Assembly: GCA_049699975.1 (NCBI GenBank)
Contig: JBNAWB010000227.1
Location: 1-5,092 of the forward strand
DNA from: CAZAGD01 sp049699975
GTDB taxonomy: Bacteria > Desulfobacterota > SM23-61
DNA: 5,092 bases
Direction of reading: 5' to 3'
Part shown: positions 1 to 5,092 of the stretch, in pieces
Numbering within the stretch: position 1 is the stretch's first letter
Layout of the letters: each line of letters starts with the position of its first letter
Program-made: the position numbers and the translations under genes
Notes under the pieces: model-generated
Database searches by the model: none
Told to the model about the DNA's origin: nothing
The model's input: only the letters and a program-made list of their open reading frames with translations

Positions 1-53
1 GTCATGGCGAGCCCGAAGGGCGTGGCCATCTCGCTTTAAGATTGCCTCGGGGC
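1..53. repeat. Imperfect palindromic intergenic repeat (REP-like), probably cut by the window edge
   Basis: Two nested inverted repeats are visible. GCCC-GAA-GGGC (11-21) forms a small perfect hairpin. GGCCATCT (24-31) pairs with AGATTGCC (39-46) across a 7-base loop with one mismatch, and the flanks 10-18 and 45-53 are partly complementary. From memory, the wording GTCATxGCGAG...GTGGCxATCTC matches a short palindromic element scattered between genes in many bacterial genomes, often with T and A at the two variable positions. This copy would be slightly diverged. All three plus-strand frames are open from base 1 to a stop at 37-39, 68-70 or 54-56, so the tail of an upstream gene cannot be formally excluded. 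The repeat reading explains the symmetry better. Confidence 0.6.
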
Positions 54-114
54 TAGACTTCTATCAGTAAGCCTTAGGTTATAGGGGAACAATAATTTAC
101 TCTCATTAATAAGT

Positions 115-120
115 AAGAGG
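115..120 (+). promoter_or_regulatory. Ribosome binding site selecting the GTG start of tctB
   Basis: AAGAGG lies 5 bases before the GTG at 126-128. The next in-frame ATG (177-179) falls inside the first membrane segment and would remove the conserved TctB N-terminus (MKADRYIGLIL). The spacing and protein content together support the GTG start. No convincing sigma-70 promoter was found between the repeat and this site. Confidence 0.6.
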
Positions 121-125
121 TTATC

Positions 126-596
126 GTGAAAGCGGATAGATATATTGGCCTAATATTGATCGTTTTCAGCGTTTTTATGTACCTGCAGACTTTTAAATTT
201 CCGCCGGCCATGCTGGGGACTTTAGGAGCTGGTTTTTTCCCCAAAATACTTTTTACTCTTTTAGGGTTGGCTGGCATTGGATTAATAATAAGCAGCTTCA
301 TCCAAAATAAAGAAAGACCCTTGGAGAAGACCTTTTCTCTAAAAGTTGCTCGGCAAAGGCATTCTTTAGTGATTTTAAGCTTCGGCCTTATTTTTATTTA
401 TATCGTGGCCATGCCTTATTTTGGGTTTTTATGGGCGACCCTTGGCTTCATGATTTCCTTGATGTGGCTCTTAGGCCCCAGGAAAATAAAGAACCTTCCC
501 CTGATTATAATCATTTCTTGCGGGTTGACATTCGTTATTTACTTTTCCTTTCTTAAATTACTGCAGATATTTTTGCCAGAGGGCGTAGTTTTTTAA
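126..596 (+). CDS. tctB: Tripartite tricarboxylate transporter small membrane subunit, TctB family
   Basis: This 156-residue inner-membrane protein has the usual length of TctB, the small and poorly conserved subunit that works with TctA in secondary uptake of carboxylates. The N-terminal pattern K-A-D-R-x-I-G-L-I-L followed by a hydrophobic segment (about 5-22) is typical of the family, as is the short G-x-G-F-F-P motif at 34-39. Further membrane segments are seen at about 38-58, 80-97, 99-117 and 123-150, with a basic and polar cytoplasmic-type linker at 60-79 (KERPLEKTF, then VARQRH). It starts with GTG behind an AAGAGG site. The gene precedes tctA by 19 bases, the normal B-A order, which makes the assignment secure despite the low sequence conservation of TctB. 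The transported substrate cannot be told from this subunit. Confidence 0.88.
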   Translation: MKADRYIGLILIVFSVFMYLQTFKFPPAMLGTLGAGFFPKILFTLLGLAGIGLIISSFIQNKERPLEKTFSLKVARQRHSLVILSFGLIFIYIVAMPYFGFLWATLGFMISLMWLLGPRKIKNLPLIIIISCGLTFVIYFSFLKLLQIFLPEGVVF

Positions 597-615
597 AATT
601 TTATAGAGGGAGGAA

Positions 616-2112
616 ATGCTGGACTTAATTCTCTTGGGTTTAAAAGAAATTTTTCAACCTTATCCCTTAATTTTTCTCTTTTTCGGAACTATTGCCGGAA
701 TTGTGGTGGGTTGTATTCCGGGGTTTACTATAACCATGGGGGCAGCCCTCCTTTTGCCGCTCACCTTCGGCATGAAATCCATGGAAGGATTAGCAGCCAT
801 GATCGGCGTATTAGTCGGGGGATTAGCCGGTGGCCAGATTTCGGGTATTCTTATCGGCATACCGGGAACACCATCCTCAGTGGCCACAGTCTTTGACGGG
901 TACCCCATGGCCAAGAAAGGGGAAGCTGGTAACGCTTTGTGTTTAGGCGTATGGGCTTCCTTTTTCGGCGGAATAATAAGCGCTTTTTTACTCCTCTTTT
1001 TTGCTCCTCCATTGGCCAGTATTGCTTTAAAGTTCGGACCATGGGAATTTTTCTCCTTGGTGGCTTTTGGTTTAACTATCATTGCCAGCCTTTCCGGAGA
1101 GTCGCTTTTAAAAGGATTAATCTCTGGTCTTTTAGGTTTGATTGCCGCGACTGTCGGGGCTGATCCCATAACCGGCGTTTTGCGCTTTGACTTTGGTATT
1201 TATGGCTTGAGTGGTGGCTTTTCTTTTTTACCTGTCCTTATAGGGCTCTTCGCTTTTTCAGAGCTGATGGACAATTTAGAAAAAAAAGAAAGGTCTACAG
1301 AAAAGCTTATCTTGAATCCAAATTTAAACTTTTCTTCCCCCAAAATGATCCGGACTATTTTCAGCCAGCCAGTTAATCTAATTCGTTCTTCTTTAATTGG
1401 TGCTTTTATTGGTGTTCTTCCCGGAGCGGGGGCGAGCATCTCGAATATTTTGAGCTATGATCAAGCCATGAAAGGCTCTAAGTATCCAGAGAAGTTTGGC
1501 ACGGGAATTCCCGATGGAATTATCGCCTCTGAAGCAGCTAATAATGCTACTGGTGGTGGAGCCCTCATTCCGGCCATGGCTTTAGGAGTTCCTGGAGACG
1601 CGGTGACGGCCATTATGTTAGGCGCTCTTATCCTGCACGGAATCCAGCCTGGTCCCCTGTTGATTGTGGAATTCCCCGGCTTGGTCTACGGGGTGATCAT
1701 GGCTTTTTTCCTAGCCCATTTCTTCATGGCCGGCATACAGCTTTATGGAATCAGACTGTTTGTTAGTTTAACCAGGTTACCTTTATATATTTTAGTTCCT
1801 TCAATTGTCGTTTTCTGCGTTGTCGGATCATTTGCCATTCACAATAGATTCTTTGACATTTGGGTGCTTTTCTTATTTGGAATCCTGGGTTATTTGATGA
1901 AAAAATTTAAATTTCCTTTGACGCCTTTGATTTTGGGAATTATTCTTGGTCCTTTGGCGGAAACCAATTTACGCCGGGCGTTGCAGACGAGTAGTGATAT
2001 ATCTCTGTTCTTTACTCGGCCAATTTCGCTGATCTTTTTAATCTTGGCTTTGATTTCCATTCTTTACCCTTTCTATCAGCGTTATAAAAAGGGAAAAGCA
2101 GGACAAAATTGA
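616..2112 (+). CDS. tctA: Tripartite tricarboxylate transporter large membrane subunit, TctA family
   Basis: This 498-residue polytopic membrane protein is the transport-conducting subunit of a TTT system, which couples ion flow to uptake of a carboxylate delivered by a TctC binding protein. Length and motifs are canonical. There are two internally homologous halves. The first has G-x-x-x-G-C-I-P-G (28-36), the glycine-rich stretch GVLVGGLAGG (64-73), IPGTPSSVAT (82-91) and DGYPMAKKGEAG (94-105). The second has IGVLPGAGASIS (265-276), EAANNATGGGALIP (306-319), LGVPGDAVTAI (323-333) and HGIQPGPLL (341-349). A hydrophilic loop at about 218-245 separates the halves, and the tail is basic (YKKGKAGQN). 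A strong site, GAGGGAGG (606-613), precedes the ATG. The gene is complete, with no frameshift, and sits 13 bases before the hydrolase gene, consistent with one transcript. Substrates known for the family include citrate, tartrate, aromatic acids and other carboxylates, so specificity here is open. Confidence 0.96.
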   Translation: MLDLILLGLKEIFQPYPLIFLFFGTIAGIVVGCIPGFTITMGAALLLPLTFGMKSMEGLAAMIGVLVGGLAGGQISGILIGIPGTPSSVATVFDGYPMAKKGEAGNALCLGVWASFFGGIISAFLLLFFAPPLASIALKFGPWEFFSLVAFGLTIIASLSGESLLKGLISGLLGLIAATVGADPITGVLRFDFGIYGLSGGFSFLPVLIGLFAFSELMDNLEKKERSTEKLILNPNLNFSSPKMIRTIFSQPVNLIRSSLIGAFIGVLPGAGASISNILSYDQAMKGSKYPEKFGTGIPDGIIASEAANNATGGGALIPAMALGVPGDAVTAIMLGALILHGIQPGPLLIVEFPGLVYGVIMAFFLAHFFMAGIQLYGIRLFVSLTRLPLYILVPSIVVFCVVGSFAIHNRFFDIWVLFLFGILGYLMKKFKFPLTPLILGIILGPLAETNLRRALQTSSDISLFFTRPISLIFLILALISILYPFYQRYKKGKAGQN

Positions 2113-2125
2113 AGGGAGATAATTT

Positions 2126-3733
2126 ATGAATAAACAAAGATTCGTTTCTCACCGACCAGTAGTCATGGGTACTAATTGGATGATTACCTCAGGTCATCCA
2201 TTGGCTTCTCAGGCCGGAGCAACCATCTTGGAGCGAGGCGGCAAAGCCATTGACGCAGCTATTGCGGCTAACGCTGTTTTGTGTGTGGTAAGGCCGCATA
2301 TGTGCGGCTTGGGTGGTGATGCGTTTATCATCTTTTACCAGGCCAAAGATAAAAAAGTGGAAGTTTTAAATGCCAGCGGCCGTTCGCCTTATGGCGCTAC
2401 TCGAGAGTTTTATGTAGAGCAAGGTTTTAAGAATATCCCCGAGCGAGGAATTCTTACGGCTACGGTGCCGGGCGTAGTAGATGGTTGGGTGGTCGCTTTA
2501 GAAAAATATGGATCTTTTCCCTTAGGAGAGCTTCTCCAGAAAGCCATTCTATATGCGGAAAAGGGATTTCCCGTCTACAAAGAGTTGAGTCAAGTGATTG
2601 CCCAAGAGGCCGAATTGTTGCAAAAGTCGCCGGACGCGGTGAGGATCTTTTTTAAGAATGGCCGGCCACCCCAGGTCGGGGAGCTCCTGGTTCAGCCCGA
2701 GTTAGCAGCATCTTTTAAAAAAATTGCCCAGCAGGGAAGAAAAGTTTTTTATGAAGGTGAGCTCGCCGAAGCCATCGTAAATTTCTCCCGAGAAGTTGGC
2801 GGCTTATTTTCGGAGAGGGATTTAATTGAGCAGTGCGCAACTTGGGTTGCGCCTATAGAAACTACCTATCGAGGTTATCGCGTTTTAGCAATTCCTCCTA
2901 ATTCGCAAGGTGTGGCCTTGCTTATGCAGCTTAACATAATTGAGAAATTCGATTTGAAAAAATTAGAACATAATAGTGCCGATTATGTGCATTTACTAGT
3001 AGAAGCCAAGAAATTGGCTTTTGCGGATCGGGATCGTTATGTTTGCGACCCTGATTTTCATCCAGTCCCAATAGAAAAAATGATATCCAAAGAATATGGC
3101 TTTAAGCAGAGCTTGCGGATTGACTTTAACAAGGCTGCTTCAGTTGTTTCGCCCACAGAATTTTCAATTGCTGGGGGAGACACAATCTATTTAGCCGCCG
3201 TGGATAAAGAGGGAAACGCCGTCTCTATGATCCAGAGCCTTTATGAAGCTTTTGGGAGCGGGGTAGTCGTTAAAGGAACGGGCATCCTGCTGCATAATCG
3301 GGGGAGAGGATTTAATCTCGAGGCTAATCATCCTAATTTTTTGCAACCTCACAAGAGACCATATCATACCCTTTCTCCTTGTTTGGTGATGAAAGACGAT
3401 CTTCCCTTTATGCTCTTAGGAACTCCCGGAGCGGATGGTCAGACGCAGACCATAACGCAAGTATTAGCAAACTATATTGATTTTGGGGCAGATATCCAAG
3501 AGGCGATAGAAGCTCCTCGCTGGCGGAGTTTCCCGGGGACACGTTTGGCCATTGAAGACCGCTTTCCGGCTGAGGTCTTTGAAAAATTAAAGAGCAAAGG
3601 CCATGACTTAGAAATCCTTCCCGCTTATTCTGCCGTCTGCGGAGGTGCTCAGGGAATTATCCTCGACCATAAAAATGGAATTTTGATGGGCGGAGCAGAT
3701 CCCCGGCGCCATGGGTATGTAATCGGTAGCTGA
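2126..3733 (+). CDS. Gamma-glutamyltransferase-superfamily Ntn hydrolase, non-canonical (YwrD/HpxW-like)
   Basis: This 535-residue protein is of normal GGT length and covers the whole domain. The N-terminus (RPVVMGTNWMITSGHPLASQAG, 10-31) and the GGKAIDAAIAANA block (38-50) are typical, as is GLGGDAF (61-67). By family knowledge it should cut itself before the nucleophile, here Thr353 in G-G-D-T-I-Y-L-A-A-V-D (350-360), giving subunits of about 352 and 183 residues. There is no signal peptide, so a cytoplasmic enzyme is expected, unlike secreted GGTs. Several gamma-glutamyl-binding positions are changed: RExAP becomes GRSP (85-88), the MDDF motif becomes RGRGF (392-396), and the SS pair becomes HT in RPYHTLSP (411-418). 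TPGADGQ (433-439) resembles oxamate amidohydrolase-like members. It is probably an amidohydrolase of a small carboxylic amide rather than a glutathione enzyme. The site AAGGGAGA (2112-2119) overlaps the last base of the tctA stop codon, and the gene is the last of the operon. Confidence 0.92.
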   Translation: MNKQRFVSHRPVVMGTNWMITSGHPLASQAGATILERGGKAIDAAIAANAVLCVVRPHMCGLGGDAFIIFYQAKDKKVEVLNASGRSPYGATREFYVEQGFKNIPERGILTATVPGVVDGWVVALEKYGSFPLGELLQKAILYAEKGFPVYKELSQVIAQEAELLQKSPDAVRIFFKNGRPPQVGELLVQPELAASFKKIAQQGRKVFYEGELAEAIVNFSREVGGLFSERDLIEQCATWVAPIETTYRGYRVLAIPPNSQGVALLMQLNIIEKFDLKKLEHNSADYVHLLVEAKKLAFADRDRYVCDPDFHPVPIEKMISKEYGFKQSLRIDFNKAASVVSPTEFSIAGGDTIYLAAVDKEGNAVSMIQSLYEAFGSGVVVKGTGILLHNRGRGFNLEANHPNFLQPHKRPYHTLSPCLVMKDDLPFMLLGTPGADGQTQTITQVLANYIDFGADIQEAIEAPRWRSFPGTRLAIEDRFPAEVFEKLKSKGHDLEILPAYSAVCGGAQGIILDHKNGILMGGADPRRHGYVIGS

Positions 3734-3760
3734 AGTTTCAGATTACTTCTTGTTCTTTTA
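3719..3760 (+). terminator. Candidate weak intrinsic terminator spanning the convergent stop codons
   Basis: GTAATC (3719-3724) pairs perfectly with GATTAC (3741-3746). Inside it, the forward stop TGA (3731-3733) pairs with TCA (3738-3740), which is the complement of the opposing stop, around an AGTT loop. The unpaired GGTAGC (3725-3730) would bulge out. A T-rich tract (3747-3760, 10 T in 14) follows in the plus direction only. The stem is short and AT-rich, so termination strength is doubtful. No T run follows it on the minus strand, so it would serve the tct operon and not the opposing gene. Confidence 0.3.
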
Positions 3761-4949
3761 ATTGGCGTACCTCTTCCCTCGAGTAACCAAGAAGAGAAGT
3801 TAGAATTTCCTCGTTATTTTCGCCCAACAAGGGAGGAGGGGCGGCCACTTCAATTCTACTATCTGAAAATGTTACGGGCGGGCCGACTGCTTTTACTTTT
3901 CCATAAAGAGGATGTTCTATTTCTTTTACTAAGCCCAAATGCTGCACCTGGGGATCGTTAAAAACCCGATCAAAAGTATTGATCGGCCCGCAGGGGATAC
4001 CGGCCTGATCGAATAAAGGAATCCATTCATCTACAGTCTTTTCAGCCAACTTCCGATCTATAATTTCCATTAAAGCTTTTCTATTTTGTAGGCGGCGGGA
4101 ATTGTCCGCAAAACGGGGATCATCTTGTAATTCCTCCATATCCAATAGCTTACAAAAAGACTTCCACATCCGTTCGTTGATGACGCCGAAGATAAGAAAG
4201 TCATCTTTGGCTCGGTGGGCTTCGTAAGGAACGATGTTAGGATGCGCGCTTCCCCAGCGCCGGGGGATGATTCCGCCAATTAAGTAATTAGAACCTATAT
4301 TAATAAGGGTAGCCAATTGCATGGCTAAGAGGTTAATCGAGATGCGTTGACCTCGACCAGTTTTTTCGCGTAGGAGGAGAAGGGAAGCAATAGCCCCAAA
4401 CGCATAAAGACCGGTAAGCACATCAATTAAAGGAACACCTATTTTGACTGGTTCACCATCAGGGGGACCAGTTATAGACATCAATCCGCCAATGGCAGAG
4501 ACGATCACATCTACGCCCGGCTTGTCCCGATATGGGCCATCTGTCCCATACCCTGTAATATCGCAATAAATTAGACCTGGGTTTATTTGCTGCAAAACTG
4601 CATAACCTATACCCAATTCATCCATGGTGCCTGGCCGAAAATTTTCTATTACTATGTCAGCTTTCGATACCAACTGCTTAAAAATTTGGATGCCTTGGGG
4701 GTGTTTAAAATTTAAGGTCAAGCTTTTTTTATTCCTGTTTATAGAGATAAAATAGGCGCTAACTTTATCGGCAACCCAAGGCGGACCCCAAGAGCGGCTT
4801 TCATCACCGATTTTAGGTTGCTCTATTTTTATCACCTCTGCCCCCAGGTCGCCCATGACCATAGAGCAATATGGGCCAGCAATAATACGAGTCAAATCAA
4901 GGACGCGAATTCCTTGGAGAGGGGGATTAGATTTAGAATTTTCTTTCAT
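3738..4949 (-). CDS. CaiB/BaiF (family III) CoA-transferase
   Basis: This 403-residue cytosolic enzyme has the usual length for family III CoA-transferases, which move CoA from an acyl-CoA donor to a free carboxylate through aspartyl-anhydride and thioester intermediates. Family blocks appear in order: IRVLDLTRIIAGPYCSM (14-30), GDLGAEVIKIEQP (33-45), NRNKKSLTLN (71-80), ENFRPGTMDELGIGY (102-116), then GYGTDGPYRDKPGVD (133-147) with the expected catalytic Asp147. These are followed by TGPPDGEPVKIGVPLID (160-176), AHPNIVPYEA (235-244), GIPCGPIN (317-324) and PLLGENNEEIL (373-383). The GGGGQ glycine loop that I recall from formyl-CoA:oxalate CoA-transferase is absent; GSAHPN (233-238) stands nearby. 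The usual Gln of the D-x-x-x-Q-A motif is Ser151. The ATG has an AGGGAG site (4955-4960) 5 bases upstream. It faces the tct/hydrolase operon across 4 bases. The true acyl donor and acceptor cannot be deduced. Confidence 0.95.
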   Translation of the reverse strand: MKENSKSNPPLQGIRVLDLTRIIAGPYCSMVMGDLGAEVIKIEQPKIGDESRSWGPPWVADKVSAYFISINRNKKSLTLNFKHPQGIQIFKQLVSKADIVIENFRPGTMDELGIGYAVLQQINPGLIYCDITGYGTDGPYRDKPGVDVIVSAIGGLMSITGPPDGEPVKIGVPLIDVLTGLYAFGAIASLLLLREKTGRGQRISINLLAMQLATLINIGSNYLIGGIIPRRWGSAHPNIVPYEAHRAKDDFLIFGVINERMWKSFCKLLDMEELQDDPRFADNSRRLQNRKALMEIIDRKLAEKTVDEWIPLFDQAGIPCGPINTFDRVFNDPQVQHLGLVKEIEHPLYGKVKAVGPPVTFSDSRIEVAAPPPLLGENNEEILTSLLGYSREEVRQLKEQEVI

Positions 4950-4972
4950 CGCATCTCCCTGCTCTGCAAAAG

Positions 4973-4988
4973 ATAAATTCTAATTTAT
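4973..4988. promoter_or_regulatory. Perfect AT-rich dyad upstream of the CoA-transferase gene, operator-like
   Basis: ATAAATT-CT-AATTTAT is a perfect 7+7 inverted repeat with a 2-base centre, located 23 bases before the CoA-transferase start and directly downstream of a weak promoter-like sequence on the same strand. Symmetry and position fit a repressor site near the transcription start. No regulator gene is present in the window, and a chance AT palindrome remains possible. Confidence 0.3.
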
Positions 4989-5017
4989 GAGATACCATAT
5001 TTCCTAAATTTTGGCAA
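4989..5017 (-). promoter_or_regulatory. Weak sigma-70-like promoter candidate for the CoA-transferase gene
   Basis: Read on the minus strand, TTGCCA (5017-5012) is a good -35 match. It is followed after 17 bases by TATCTC (4994-4989), a poor -10 match that keeps only the leading TAT. Spacing and position (about 40 bases before the ATG) are right, but the -10 is weak. The expected start point would fall inside the dyad at 4973-4988. Confidence 0.2.
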
Positions 5018-5092
5018 TGAAAGGAGTCTTTTCCTGACTTCAATTCAGACATAAGGGGGAGGAGTGAGAGGGGGTCAGCTTGTTGCCAGGCC

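Noticed and set aside
1..70. Possible C-terminal tail of an upstream gene
   Set aside because: All three frames are open from base 1, but the fragments are 12-22 codons long and the palindromic symmetry of 1-53 explains the sequence better. It cannot be decided without upstream sequence.
97..116. TTACT/AGTAA inverted repeat just before the tctB ribosome binding site
   Set aside because: A five-base AT-rich stem with a 10-base loop is too weak to claim as a regulatory structure.
74..301. 75-codon minus-strand open frame across the tctB start
   Set aside because: It overlaps the 5' end and leader of tctB, shows no recognisable motif and has no neighbour in its direction. It is best explained as a shadow of tctB.
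660..1169. 169-codon open frame on the minus strand inside tctA
   Set aside because: It lies wholly opposite a strongly conserved TctA region. Its translation is rich in Pro, Lys and Ala with no recognisable domain, as expected for the complement of a membrane-protein gene.
5023..5041. Small hairpin GGAGTC/GACTTC with 7-base loop in the right flank
   Set aside because: It has only six pairs including a G-U wobble and no T tract after it. This is within chance for 140 bases of non-coding DNA.
5051..5092. Purine-rich G runs, considered as a G-quadruplex or as a ribosome binding site for a plus-strand GTG gene start near 5062
   Set aside because: Only two runs of three or more G are present, too few for a quadruplex. 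A GTG within the GGAGG-like site has almost no spacing, and about ten codons to the window end give no recognisable protein.

Overview
The window holds four complete protein-coding genes in two convergent units. It reads as chromosomal catabolic or transport DNA from a Gram-negative bacterium of moderate G+C. I favour an uncultivated, possibly anaerobic lineage of the Desulfobacterota type. That taxonomic guess rests only on base composition, the gene families and a palindromic repeat at the left edge, and it is weak. There are no RNA genes, insertion sequences, phage genes or CRISPR arrays.

Layout: positions 1-125 are non-coding. They begin with an imperfect palindrome resembling a short interspersed repeat common in bacterial intergenic DNA. 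Then comes a tightly spaced plus-strand operon: tctB (126-596, GTG start), tctA (616-2112) and a gamma-glutamyltransferase-superfamily Ntn hydrolase (2126-3733), with gaps of only 19 and 13 bases. A minus-strand gene for a CaiB/BaiF (family III) CoA-transferase (4949-3738) faces the operon, and the two stop codons are just 4 bases apart. Its upstream region (4950-5092) contains a perfect AT-rich dyad next to a weak promoter-like sequence.

Likely joint role (inference): TctA and TctB are the two membrane subunits of a tripartite tricarboxylate transporter. They would import a carboxylate delivered by a periplasmic TctC-type binding protein, which is not encoded in this window. The hydrolase keeps the autoprocessing threonine but lacks the residues that bind the gamma-glutamyl group in true GGTs. 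It resembles the YwrD/HpxW-like branch and may therefore cleave an amide of a small carboxylic acid. The CoA-transferase could then activate a carboxylate by transferring CoA. The set looks like an uptake, deamidation and CoA-activation module for an unidentified carboxylate, but the substrate cannot be read from the sequence.
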